The translations under genes and the position numbers were made by a program. Source: Deltaproteobacteria bacterium (GTDB lineage: Bacteria > Desulfobacterota > Binatia > UTPRO1). Taken from it: a stretch of 64,000 bases of DNA. Position 1 is the stretch's first letter. The number at the start of each line of letters is the position of its first letter. This document shows, one piece after another, positions 1-8,338 of the stretch. The notes beneath the pieces were generated by a model that worked only from the letters and a program-made list of their open reading frames with translations, was not told the DNA's origin and ran no database searches. Location of the stretch: assembly GCA_020848745.1 (NCBI GenBank), contig JADLHM010000070.1, positions 1 through 64,000 on the forward strand, read 5' to 3'.

Positions 1-127
1 GCTGAAAAAGGGGCATCTGCTGCGTTGCTCCCTCCTTCGCTTGCCGTGCCCTCGGAGAGGGTGCGGCGTAGCTCCGCTACGCCTCCGCGCTCAGTCGGTC
101 GCGCCTTGCATCTGCCCCTTTTTGAGC
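1..127. repeat. Inverted-repeat element with internal hairpin
   Basis: The 15 bases at 1-15 and the 15 bases at 113-127 are inverted copies with one mismatch (GCTGAAAAAGGGGCA against GCTCAAAAAGGGGCA). Between them lies a perfect 8-bp stem with a 3-base loop (GGCGTAGC at 65-72, GCTACGCC at 76-83). No protein is encoded inside. The layout is that of a small palindromic intergenic repeat. The left arm touches the window edge, so its full length is unknown. The stop codon of the neighbouring beta-helix gene lies inside the element. Confidence 0.6.
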
Positions 128-1680
128 GATCGGCCTTCTGCCACCGGCTTCATCTCATGAAGGGACAGAGGAGGGGCTTCGCTTGCCCGCTTCATCTCGT
201 CGCTCGGGATCGCGGTCGATATGCGGTAGCGGACGGGGCCGCGCCGGCGACTGACGGCGTAGGGGCCGCCGGCGTTGCTGGCGAGGCGGGTGTTGCCGAC
301 CAGATCGACGTCGGCGGGGCCTTCGAGTCGGATGCCGGCGGCACGGCCGTTCCCGACGGCATTGCGTGCGAGCGTCACCTGCGTGATCGCCGACTCCGCG
401 CCGGCGGTCTCGAGCTGGATGCCGGCGCAGGGCGCGTGCGCGGTGCAGCTGGCGGTGACGACGTTGTCGGCGATCTCGATGCTGGTCAGCGCGGCGTCCG
501 CGGAGGCCAGGCGGATGCCGGCGTCGCGGGTGTGGTCGACGCGGTTGGCGCGGACGGTGATGCGGCCGACCGGCGCGTCCGCGGCGATGACGGCGATCGC
601 GCCGCTGCCCGTGAGGCGGTCGTTCCAGGCGAGGTCGAGGAGACGGTTCTTCGCGACGAGCACGTCGCGCGTCGGAAAGCCTCCGGCCGCGCGCACGCCT
701 TGCACCGACAGTTGTCCGACGCGCACGAGCAGGTTGTCGGTGACCTGCGCTCCGAGGGCGAGCACGCCGAGTCCGGAGCCGGTGCTCGCGCCGGCCGCGC
801 ACAGACACCCCGACGGGTCGGCCGCGGTGCACGTCGTGTGCCCGCGCCCGGCGCCGGTGCAGCACGCGAACGGCGTGCCCGTCGCGGTGCAGGCGGCGGC
901 GGCGGGAAGATTCCGGAGGTGGTTCCCGGTCACCGTGCAGGCGCGGGCAGCGGTCGGGGGATCGTTCTCGTGTTGGCAGAAGAGGCCTTCGTCGGCGTTC
1001 TCGACGAGATTGTCGCGGATCGAGGCGCCCTCGGGACCGTTCAGCTGCACGGCGTCGCCGGCATGCTCGGTTTGCGAGATGCGGTAGAAGCGGTTGCGCC
1101 GTATCACGAGATTCCCGCCGAGGATCGTGGCGATCCCGTGGTACTTGGCGTCGAGGAACTCGCAGTCCTCGACGAGGAGATCGCGGCACCGCGTGCACCG
1201 CAGCAGCGACTCGGCGCGCCCCTGGCGTCCCAGGTTGCCGCGATCGTTGCCGTCGAAGCGGAGGCCGCGGACGATGATGCCGTCGTCGCCGCGGACGGCG
1301 TCGCGGTTGCGCAGCAGCATGCCGCCGTCGTGCGGCGCGTAGGATCCGTCGGCGAGCCGGAGCGTCGAGCGGCCGGAGCGTCCGATGATGGCGGTATGCG
1401 CGCCGACGAGATTCAGCGGCCGTGCGCCCCCCTGCGGATCGAGGAGATACGTGCCGGGCGGGACGATGACCGTGCCGCCGCCGGGCGGGACGGCGAGCAG
1501 GGCGCGGCGAACCGCGTCGGTGTCGTCGGTCCTTCCGTCGCCGCGGGCGCCGAAGGCGCGCACGTCGACGACCGGGGGCCCGGCGACCTCGCCGTCGTCC
1601 GCGGCGCAGCGGCCGCGCGCGACGAGCATCGCGATGCCCGCGACCGCGGCGGCCGCGACGACGTGCCGGGAGTGGTGCAT
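91..1680 (-). CDS. Secreted right-handed beta-helix (pectate-lyase-like) protein
   Basis: This 529-residue protein begins with a hydrophobic signal sequence (about residues 7-26, ending near RGRCA). It is followed by the motif VRAFGARGDGRTDDTDA (about 40-56), the classic start of pectate-lyase-3/GH28-like parallel beta-helices. Repeated short strands of the 'I.RN.F..I' type follow. The family includes glycan lyases, hydrolases and epimerases, so acting on the polysaccharide made by this locus is a reasonable inference, but no catalytic residues are assigned. It is the last gene of the operon, 8 bp after the dehydratase. Residues 264-296 are an odd Cys/Thr/Gly-rich insertion. The last 20 or so residues read into the inverted repeat at the window edge, so the original C-terminus may have been replaced. 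Confidence 0.75.
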   Translation of the reverse strand: MHHSRHVVAAAAVAGIAMLVARGRCAADDGEVAGPPVVDVRAFGARGDGRTDDTDAVRRALLAVPPGGGTVIVPPGTYLLDPQGGARPLNLVGAHTAIIGRSGRSTLRLADGSYAPHDGGMLLRNRDAVRGDDGIIVRGLRFDGNDRGNLGRQGRAESLLRCTRCRDLLVEDCEFLDAKYHGIATILGGNLVIRRNRFYRISQTEHAGDAVQLNGPEGASIRDNLVENADEGLFCQHENDPPTAARACTVTGNHLRNLPAAAACTATGTPFACCTGAGRGHTTCTAADPSGCLCAAGASTGSGLGVLALGAQVTDNLLVRVGQLSVQGVRAAGGFPTRDVLVAKNRLLDLAWNDRLTGSGAIAVIAADAPVGRITVRANRVDHTRDAGIRLASADAALTSIEIADNVVTASCTAHAPCAGIQLETAGAESAITQVTLARNAVGNGRAAGIRLEGPADVDLVGNTRLASNAGGPYAVSRRRGPVRYRISTAIPSDEMKRASEAPPLSLHEMKPVAEGRSLKKGQMQGATD

Positions 1681-1688
1681 GGCGCGGG

Positions 1689-3740
1689 CTATCCGACCGG
1701 TAGGCGGCGGGGGTCCCCGACCTCGTCGGCCAGCATGGCCGGCATCTCCGGTGCGGCGGCGGGACGTGGCAGGCGCCGCAGGCGCGCACCGCCCGGCATG
1801 GAGCTCGGGGGGTCTCCCGTTTCGCGCTCGCTGTCGCGGGCGTATCTGCGGCCGTCGGGACTCGCCATCGCATGCTCACCCGCGTCGACGATCGCCTCGC
1901 GGACGCCAGCGCCCGGCGTGTAGTTGGGCACGAGATCTTGGATCGTCCGCATCACGACGCCCATGTCGCTCGCGGCGACGCCGGCCTCGATTCGTCCGAG
2001 CCATTCCGTGAGCGGAGGCGGCGCGTCCTGCGCGACCAGGACCCGGATGCGCTCGTGCGGCGTGGTGGTTTGCTCTTCGCCGTCGGCGACGAGCTCTTCG
2101 TAGAGCTTTTCGCCCGGCCGGAGGCCGCTGAACTCGATCGCGATGTCCTCGTCGGGCTCGAAGCCGGAGAGGCGGATCATCTGGCGCGCCAGGTCGACGA
2201 TCTTCACCGGCTCGCCCATCTCGAGGACGAAGGTCTCGCCGCCCTCGCCGATGGTCGCGGCCTGCAAGATGAGCTGCACGGCTTCCGGGATCGTCATGAA
2301 GTAGCGCGTGACCTCCGGATGCGTGACCGTCACCGGGCCGCCGCGCGCGATCTGCTCGCGGAAGATCGGGACGACGCTGCCGTTCGAGCCGAGCACGTTC
2401 CCGAAGCGGACGGCGGCGAAGCAGGTGCGGCCCTCGCGCTGGAGATTCTTCACGACCAGCTCGGCGACGCGCTTGGTGACGCCCATGACGCTCGTCGGGC
2501 GGACGGCCTTGTCGGTCGACACCATCACGAACTGGCTCGTCCCGTGGGCGCGCGCGGTGCGCGCGACGTTGTACGTGCCGAGCACGTTGTTGCGGACGGC
2601 TTCCAGCACGTTCAGCTCGGCGAGCGGCACGTGCTTGTAGGCGGCCGCGTGGAAGACCAGATCGGGGCGCTCCGCCGAGAAGACGCGTTCCAACTGGTCG
2701 GCGAGGAGCACGTCGCCGAGGACAGGTACGAGAGCCACGCCGGGGAAGCGCGTGCGCAGCTCCATCTCGAGCACGAACATGCCGTTCTCGTGGCGGTCGT
2801 AGAGGACGAGGCGCGCCGGGCCGTAGGCGGCGACCTGGCGGCAGAGCTCGGAGCCGATCGAGCCGGCGGCGCCGGTGACGATGACGGTCTTGCCCGCGAT
2901 GAGCGCGGCCACGCGCGGCAGGTCGAGGCGCACCGCATCGCGCGCCAGCAGATCGCCGACCTTCACCTCGCGCATCTGCGTGTACATGACGCGACCGTCG
3001 ACGAGCTCGCCGAGCGTCGGCAGCACGCGGTGGCGGACGCGCGCCGCCGCGCAGTGCTGGACGACGCGGCGGATGACGGCGCCCGACGCCTCGGGCAGCG
3101 CGATCAGCACCTCGCCGACCTCGTGCTCGGCGACCAGCGCTGTCAGGTCGTCGATGCCGCCGAGGACGGGCGTGCCGCAGACGCGGAGTCCGATCTTCCG
3201 CGGGTCGTCGTCGACGAAGCCGACGACGCCGACCCGCAGGCGCCGGCGCTGCTCGATCTCCTGGAGGAGCTTGATGCCGGCCGAGCCGGCGCCGACGATG
3301 AGCGCGAGCGTCTCGATGCGCCGGACGGACCGGCGCTCGCCGCGCTCGCGGGCGAGCCGGATGCCGATCCGGATCGCGCTCATCGCGAGCGTGCAGAGGA
3401 GCAGGTCGAGGAGGAAGACCGAGCGCGGGAAGCCGCGGAGGCCGTGCGTGAAGACCATGACGCCGAGGAAGAGCGTCGAGGCGAGGAGGTTGCCGCGCGC
3501 GATGTCCTCGACGTCCTGCACGCTCACGTGCCGCCACGAGCCGCCGAAAAGTCGCGCCGACCAGAAGCCGGCGAGCTTGCACGCGAGCAGCAGCGGCAGG
3601 GTCGTCGCGACCATCGTGAGCCAGCGCGGGTGCAGCTCGAGATCGAAGCGCAGGGCGAAGGCGGCGAGGTACGCGGCGGCCGCGATTCCGAGGTGGGTCG
3701 CGATGCTCACCAGCTGCCGATGCCGGACGAGGAAGGGCAT
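1689..3740 (-). CDS. Membrane-bound NDP-sugar 4,6-dehydratase (FlaA1/WbpM/PglF/CapD type)
   Basis: The protein has 683 residues. The first 130 or so hold four hydrophobic segments. Residues 140-270 form a CoA/NAD-binding-like Rossmann domain (VGAGSAG at about 150). The catalytic SDR domain starts with TGAAGSIGSE (about 289-298). Instead of Tyr-x3-Lys it has MGVTK preceded by STDK, the pattern of long inverting/retaining 4,6-dehydratases that make 4-keto-6-deoxy UDP-GlcNAc sugars. RPGEKLYEEL near 541 is the usual C-terminal motif. The start was chosen at the ATG at 3740, because the frame upstream is non-protein-like and overlaps the aminotransferase. The gap to the aminotransferase is 5 bp. 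With that enzyme it should supply a 4-amino sugar to the initiating transferase. Confidence 0.9.
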   Translation of the reverse strand: MPFLVRHRQLVSIATHLGIAAAAYLAAFALRFDLELHPRWLTMVATTLPLLLACKLAGFWSARLFGGSWRHVSVQDVEDIARGNLLASTLFLGVMVFTHGLRGFPRSVFLLDLLLCTLAMSAIRIGIRLARERGERRSVRRIETLALIVGAGSAGIKLLQEIEQRRRLRVGVVGFVDDDPRKIGLRVCGTPVLGGIDDLTALVAEHEVGEVLIALPEASGAVIRRVVQHCAAARVRHRVLPTLGELVDGRVMYTQMREVKVGDLLARDAVRLDLPRVAALIAGKTVIVTGAAGSIGSELCRQVAAYGPARLVLYDRHENGMFVLEMELRTRFPGVALVPVLGDVLLADQLERVFSAERPDLVFHAAAYKHVPLAELNVLEAVRNNVLGTYNVARTARAHGTSQFVMVSTDKAVRPTSVMGVTKRVAELVVKNLQREGRTCFAAVRFGNVLGSNGSVVPIFREQIARGGPVTVTHPEVTRYFMTIPEAVQLILQAATIGEGGETFVLEMGEPVKIVDLARQMIRLSGFEPDEDIAIEFSGLRPGEKLYEELVADGEEQTTTPHERIRVLVAQDAPPPLTEWLGRIEAGVAASDMGVVMRTIQDLVPNYTPGAGVREAIVDAGEHAMASPDGRRYARDSERETGDPPSSMPGGARLRRLPRPAAAPEMPAMLADEVGDPRRLPVG

Positions 3741-3745
3741 GGAGC

Positions 3746-4990
3746 TCAGGCGCGTGCCGCCTCCTCCGCGTCGCACGAGCTGCGCTCGCCGTCGGTCGCC
3801 GGCTCCGCGCCGACCCCGCTGCGTCTGCGACCCGGCCCACGGACTGCGTCCAGCACCTCGCCGAACGCGCCGCACACCGCATCGACCTGCGCCTCCGTCA
3901 TCGTGCCGAAGAACGGCAGCGCGACACACGTGTCGCCGGCGGCCTCGGCGATGGGGAACATCCCGGGCCGGAACCCGAAGTCGCTCCGGTAGAACGGCTG
4001 CAGGTGGATCGGCGGGAAGTACGGGCGCGACGGGACGCCGCGCGCGGCGAGCCCGCGCATGACGTGGGCGCGGGTGGCGAGATCCGCGAGGCGCACGACG
4101 TAGACGAACCAGCTCTCGGTGGTGGTGGCCGCCGAGAGGCGCGGGCGCACGACGCCTTCGAGGCGGTCGAGGCGCGCGTGGTACCAGCCGGCGACGCGCG
4201 CCCGCTTCGCCAGGATCTCGTCGAGCCGCTCGATCTGCGCGAGGCCGAGTGCGGCGCTCATCTCGTCGAGGCGGTAGTTGTAGCCGAGCCGCGTGTGCGC
4301 GAGCCAGGCGTCGAACACGTCACGGCCCTGGTTGCGGAGGCTCCGCGCGAGCGCGTCCCAGCGCGCGTCGTCGGTGACGATCATGCCTCCTTCGCCGGTC
4401 GTCATCTGCTTGTTCGGGTAGAAGGCGAAGGTGCCGGCGTCGCCGAGCGTGCCGAGCGGACGGCCCTTGTAGGCGCCGCCGATCGCTTCGCACGCGTCCT
4501 CGATGACGGCGAGGCCGTGGCGCTCGGCGACGGTGAGGATCGCGTCCATGTCGGCCGGCTGCCCGAAGACGTGCACCGGGAGGACCGCCTTCACGCGCCG
4601 GCCGCTCCGCGCCATGGCCTCGACGGCGTGCTCGAGGCGCGCGGGATCGAGCGTCAGCGTCACCGGGTCGACGTCCACGAAGAGCGGGCGCGCGCCGGCG
4701 TAGAGGATGCAGTTCGCCGAGGCGACGAAGCTGAAGGGCGTCGTCACGACGACGTCCTCGGGCCCGATGCCCGCGGCGAGGAGGCAGAGGTGGAGCGCCG
4801 CGGTGCCGCTGTTGACCGCGACGCCGTGGCGGGCGCCGACCTTCGCGGCGAGCCGCGCCTCGAAGGCGGCGAGCCGCGGCCCGAGCGCGAGTGTCTTGCC
4901 GTCGAGCACGTCGAGCACGGCCGCGCGCTCCGCGGGTCCGATGTCGGGCTCGCTCATGGGGACGATGGGGACGGGAATCGTGTCGTTCAC
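3746..4990 (-). CDS. DegT/DnrJ/EryC1-type PLP sugar aminotransferase
   Basis: This 414-residue fold-type I aminotransferase acts on keto-sugar nucleotides. SGTAALH (about 61-67) binds the PLP phosphate. EDACEAIG (about 164-171) contains the ring-stacking/Asp region, and FYPNKQMTTGEGG contains the Schiff-base Lys at about 194. I start it at the GTG at 4990, which forms a GTGA overlap with the upstream transferase and has GGAG about 7 bases before it. An internal ATG lies 11 codons in. Paired with the FlaA1-type dehydratase downstream, the likely reaction is 4-amination of a UDP-4-keto-6-deoxyhexose, as in the PglF/PglE pair. No acetyltransferase of the PglD type is present. Confidence 0.9.
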   Translation of the reverse strand: MNDTIPVPIVPMSEPDIGPAERAAVLDVLDGKTLALGPRLAAFEARLAAKVGARHGVAVNSGTAALHLCLLAAGIGPEDVVVTTPFSFVASANCILYAGARPLFVDVDPVTLTLDPARLEHAVEAMARSGRRVKAVLPVHVFGQPADMDAILTVAERHGLAVIEDACEAIGGAYKGRPLGTLGDAGTFAFYPNKQMTTGEGGMIVTDDARWDALARSLRNQGRDVFDAWLAHTRLGYNYRLDEMSAALGLAQIERLDEILAKRARVAGWYHARLDRLEGVVRPRLSAATTTESWFVYVVRLADLATRAHVMRGLAARGVPSRPYFPPIHLQPFYRSDFGFRPGMFPIAEAAGDTCVALPFFGTMTEAQVDAVCGAFGEVLDAVRGPGRRRSGVGAEPATDGERSSCDAEEAARA

Positions 4991-5592
4991 CTTCTGACTC
5001 CTTGGAATTCCGGCATGGTCGCGTGGTCGGCCGCGGCGATGCCGTCGCGGCGCAGCACGGCGAGGAGGGTTCGCAGCAGGATCGAAAGATCGAGGGCGAG
5101 CGACTGGTGGTCGACGTACCAGACGTCGAGGGCCAGGCGCTCCGGCCAGTCGAGGGCGTTGCGTCCGCGGACCTGGGCGAGGCCGGTGAGCCCCGGCCGC
5201 ACATCGTGGCGGCGCGCCTGCTCGGGCGTGTAGCGCGGCAGATACTCCGGCAGGAGCGGCCGCGGACCGACGAGCGACATGTCGCCGCGGAGCACGTTCC
5301 AGAGCTCCGGCAGCTCGTCGATGCTGGTCGCTCGGAGCCGGCGCCCGAGCGGCGTCAGGCGCGCGTGATCGCTGGCGAGCGCGTCCTCGCCGGCCGCGGG
5401 AGCGCGCATGGTACGGAGCTTGACGAGCGTGAAGAGGCGGCCGTCGCGGCCGACGCGCGCTTGTCGGAAGAAGACCGGTGATCCCATCGTGATCCGCACC
5501 GTGAGGGCCGCGAGCAAGAGCACCGGGGCGGCCATGACGGCGAGCGCGAGCGTCCCCGCGAGGTCGAGGCCGCGCTTGACGACGGAGCTCAT
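4987..5592 (-). CDS. Phosphoglycosyl transferase (bacterial sugar transferase, PglC-like)
   Basis: This is a small single-domain enzyme of 201 residues, the length of PglC/WbaP catalytic domains. One N-terminal hydrophobic segment (about 12-33) forms the reentrant membrane helix, followed by FRQARVGRDGRLF and the catalytic SIDELPELWNVL (Asp-Glu at about 92-93), then VGPRPLLPEY and PGLTGLAQVRGR. The family transfers a sugar 1-phosphate to undecaprenyl phosphate at the cytoplasmic membrane, which is the first committed step of repeat-unit assembly. It overlaps both neighbours by 4 nt, so translation is probably coupled. Confidence 0.92.
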   Translation of the reverse strand: MSSVVKRGLDLAGTLALAVMAAPVLLLAALTVRITMGSPVFFRQARVGRDGRLFTLVKLRTMRAPAAGEDALASDHARLTPLGRRLRATSIDELPELWNVLRGDMSLVGPRPLLPEYLPRYTPEQARRHDVRPGLTGLAQVRGRNALDWPERLALDVWYVDHQSLALDLSILLRTLLAVLRRDGIAAADHATMPEFQGVRR

Positions 5593-6794
5593 GCGGTGGC
5601 TCCCTGCGGACGTCGCGCCGCGGGCGCTGCGGCAGCCGCGTCGCCGCCGTCCGCCGCCCGGGCCCGGCCGACGAGCCGCTCGTAGAGCGCGGCGACCTCC
5701 GCCGCCGTGCGGTCGACCGCGAGGAGCCTGGTGACGAGCGCGCGACCGGCGGTCGCCCGCCGCCCGGCCTCGGCGCGATCGGCGAGCGCTTCGAGGATGG
5801 CATCGGCGAGCCGCGCCGGATCCCCGGGGTGTACGAGCCATCCGGTCGTGCCGTCCCGGATCACGTCCGGAAGACCGCCGACCGCGGTCGCGACGACGGG
5901 ACAGCCGCTCGCGAGCGCCTCGACGGTCGCGTTTGGCAGTCCCTCCGAGCGTGACGGCTGCACCGCGACGTCGAGATCGGCGTAGACCGGACGCGTGTCG
6001 GGGAGGTCGCCGGTGAAGACCACGCCTCTGCCGGCCCGGCGCCGGAGCTCGCGCTCGTAGTCCTCGGCGCCGTCCCAGGCGCCGCCCACGATCACTGCCC
6101 GCACCTCGGGACGCACCGCGCGCACGAGCGTGATCGCCTCGAGCAGGTCCTCGTGCCCCTTCACGCCGCGGCGCTCGCCGAGGTACCACTTCGGGCGGTA
6201 CATGTACCCGACCATCCCGACGAGGGGGGTCGTCGCGCCGACCCCGATCGTGCGCCGGAAGCCGCCGCGTGCGGCCTCGCCGAACCCCGCGAGCTCGAGC
6301 CCGTAGTAGGACCGCAGGACGCGCTCGGGGGCGATGCCGGCACGCCGATACGCCGCCGTGATCGCGTCGCAGCAGCCGATCCAGACGTCGGCCGGTCCGG
6401 CCGTCGCGAGATCGAGCCGGCGGAAGAGCGCGTGCTCCAGGTGCAGTAGTCCCGGCACCTGGAAGATGCGGGGCACCGCATGCGTGCGCCCGAGGGCAAG
6501 GCGCGCCACGAGCGTCGTCGACACGAAGTGGCTGTGGATGACGTCGGGGCGGACGGCGGCGACCAGCTGGCGGCAGCGCGTGAGCGCGGCGGGGAGCCGC
6601 CAGGGGGCCCGCGCGCCGAAGTCGAGGTCGGCCGCGATCACCTCCGCCCCGGCCTCCGCGTAACGCGGCGCGAGTCCGTCGGTCGTCGACGGCAGGGCCA
6701 CCACGATCTCGACGCCGACCCGGCGGAGGGCGCGGATCTGCCGCAAGACGAATCCGGCGCCGCGCGTCGTCTTCACCAGATGCAGGACCTTCAT
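5589..6794 (-). CDS. Glycosyltransferase family 4-like
   Basis: This 401-residue GT-B enzyme shows an N-terminal Rossmann half starting MKVLHLVKTTRGAG, DVIHSHF (about 84-90) and the C-terminal donor-site motif SEGLPNATVEALASG with the E-x7-E arrangement (about 283-297). It should add one sugar from a nucleotide donor to the lipid-linked repeat unit. The ATG at 6794 forms an ATGA overlap with the polymerase gene, and its own stop overlaps the transferase that follows. The C-terminal 25 residues are Ala/Arg-rich and look disordered. Confidence 0.88.
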   Translation of the reverse strand: MKVLHLVKTTRGAGFVLRQIRALRRVGVEIVVALPSTTDGLAPRYAEAGAEVIAADLDFGARAPWRLPAALTRCRQLVAAVRPDVIHSHFVSTTLVARLALGRTHAVPRIFQVPGLLHLEHALFRRLDLATAGPADVWIGCCDAITAAYRRAGIAPERVLRSYYGLELAGFGEAARGGFRRTIGVGATTPLVGMVGYMYRPKWYLGERRGVKGHEDLLEAITLVRAVRPEVRAVIVGGAWDGAEDYERELRRRAGRGVVFTGDLPDTRPVYADLDVAVQPSRSEGLPNATVEALASGCPVVATAVGGLPDVIRDGTTGWLVHPGDPARLADAILEALADRAEAGRRATAGRALVTRLLAVDRTAAEVAALYERLVGRARAADGGDAAAAAPAARRPQGATA

Positions 6795-8338
6795 GCCGCC
6801 TCCGCCGCGCGGATCGTCACGGGCGGACGCATGCGCCGCGTCCGTGCTCGCCGGTCGCCGTGGACGTGCTCGACGAGGAGCACGATGCCCGCGCCCCACG
6901 CGGCCGGGCGCAGGAAATTGTGGAAGTCGTTGCGCACCGTCACCAGCAGCGGCATGAACACGACGGCCGTGATCGCGAGGAAGCGCCGGGACGGCGCCCG
7001 CGTGAGGGCGCCATCGAGCCAACCCAGGGCGGCGCCGAGCGCGAAGAAGTAGACCACCACGCCGGCCAGACCGAAGTTCAGGTAGGGCTCGGCGATCGCC
7101 GAGAAGCCGAGGCCGCCGAAGCTCGCGTAGGCCCAGGGCGCGACCATGTAGGTGATCCAGTGATTGGGTGGCAGCGACGCGGGATCGCTCCAGTCGTGGC
7201 TCGCCTTGTCGAGGCCGACGTTCGGGACGATGCGCAGCGCCGCGTCGAGGTACGAGCCGCCGAGCCGGTAGGGCGTGACTTCGGGAACCAGACGGATCGT
7301 CTCGACGAGCGTCCGCAAGCTGCCGCCCATCTCCGTGAGCGCGCCGACGGGCGAGGCCTCGGTGGCCGCGGCGGCGATCGCCTCGAGGTCGAGCCCGTTG
7401 CGCGGCAGTTGTCGGAGCGTCGCGACCACCGGCATGAGCAGCAGGAGGCCGAGCGCTCCCGGCACGACGAGCTTGCGCGGTAGCGGACCGCGCATCGCCG
7501 TCCAGACGACGACCGCCGCCGAGAGCAGCGACACCGCCCCGCCGCGATCGCCCGCCCAGAGCAGCAGCGTCGTCACGAGCGCGAGCAGCCCGAGCGCGCG
7601 GACGGTTTCGCGCCCCGGACGAGCGCCGACGAGCGTCACCAGGGCCGACGTCGGCAGGAGCCAGTAGAAGGCGGTGAGGAGCAGGCGCGAGTCGGTCGCC
7701 GCGTAGAGTGCGTAGCCGTAGGAGGCCGAGAAGAAGCGGCCCGCGCCGATCGACGCGACGTTCGCGAGGATCGCTGCGGCGGCGCCACCGGCGACGAGCA
7801 GCCCGCCCGAATGGAACACGTTCCCGCGACGCACGGGAGCGGGCCGGGGCGCACCGCGCGGCGCCGACCCTACGGTGGCGACCGGGACCACGTCGCGGCC
7901 GCGGCCGGGGCGGCCGGGGCGCGCGCGGATCGTCCGCCACCCGGCCAGACATCCGAGCTCGTAGGCGACGACCGTCAAAGCCACGGACAGCACCGCGCGC
8001 GTGACGAGGTCGGGATCGGCGCTCGCGAGCCAGGGCGCCGGCTCGGCGACCCCGAGTGCTACCGGCACCACCATGCCGAGATGGAAGACCGTGAGCGCCG
8101 CGAGGAAGAGCATCGAGGGCGCCACGAGCGCGCGCCGCATGCCGTGGACGTTGCAGGCGGTGAGCGTGGCGACGAGCGCGCTCGTCGCGAGCGCGGCGGC
8201 GCCGGGCGCGAGGACGGCGTCGGCGGAGGCCAGCAACGCCACGAGCCCGAGCCCGATCGCGACGAGCAGCCATGCCAGCGGTCCCGCGAGGTCCGCGCGC
8301 GCGCCGGGGCGGCCGCGGCGCCGTCCGACGCGGGTCAT
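6791..8338 (-). CDS. O-antigen polysaccharide polymerase (Wzy-like), integral membrane
   Basis: The 515-residue protein is dominated by hydrophobic helices (roughly 11-12). It contains loops typical of the Wzy family, including LLWAGDRGGAVSLLSA and the late motif FSAIAEPYLNFGLAGVV. By family it polymerises undecaprenyl-linked repeat units on the periplasmic side of the inner membrane. It starts at ATG 8338 in an ATGA overlap with the flippase-transferase gene. A second, distinct polymerase/ligase-like gene lies in the same operon (11885-14560), so this one is the better Wzy candidate and the other the better ligase candidate. Confidence 0.75.
   Translation of the reverse strand: MTRVGRRRGRPGARADLAGPLAWLLVAIGLGLVALLASADAVLAPGAAALATSALVATLTACNVHGMRRALVAPSMLFLAALTVFHLGMVVPVALGVAEPAPWLASADPDLVTRAVLSVALTVVAYELGCLAGWRTIRARPGRPGRGRDVVPVATVGSAPRGAPRPAPVRRGNVFHSGGLLVAGGAAAAILANVASIGAGRFFSASYGYALYAATDSRLLLTAFYWLLPTSALVTLVGARPGRETVRALGLLALVTTLLLWAGDRGGAVSLLSAAVVVWTAMRGPLPRKLVVPGALGLLLLMPVVATLRQLPRNGLDLEAIAAAATEASPVGALTEMGGSLRTLVETIRLVPEVTPYRLGGSYLDAALRIVPNVGLDKASHDWSDPASLPPNHWITYMVAPWAYASFGGLGFSAIAEPYLNFGLAGVVVYFFALGAALGWLDGALTRAPSRRFLAITAVVFMPLLVTVRNDFHNFLRPAAWGAGIVLLVEHVHGDRRARTRRMRPPVTIRAAEAA

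Noticed and set aside
1872-3992. Long plus-strand open frame opposite the dehydratase
   Set aside because: It is the antisense of a gene with clear motifs. Its translation is low-complexity Arg/Ala/Glu, and open antisense frames are expected at this GC content.
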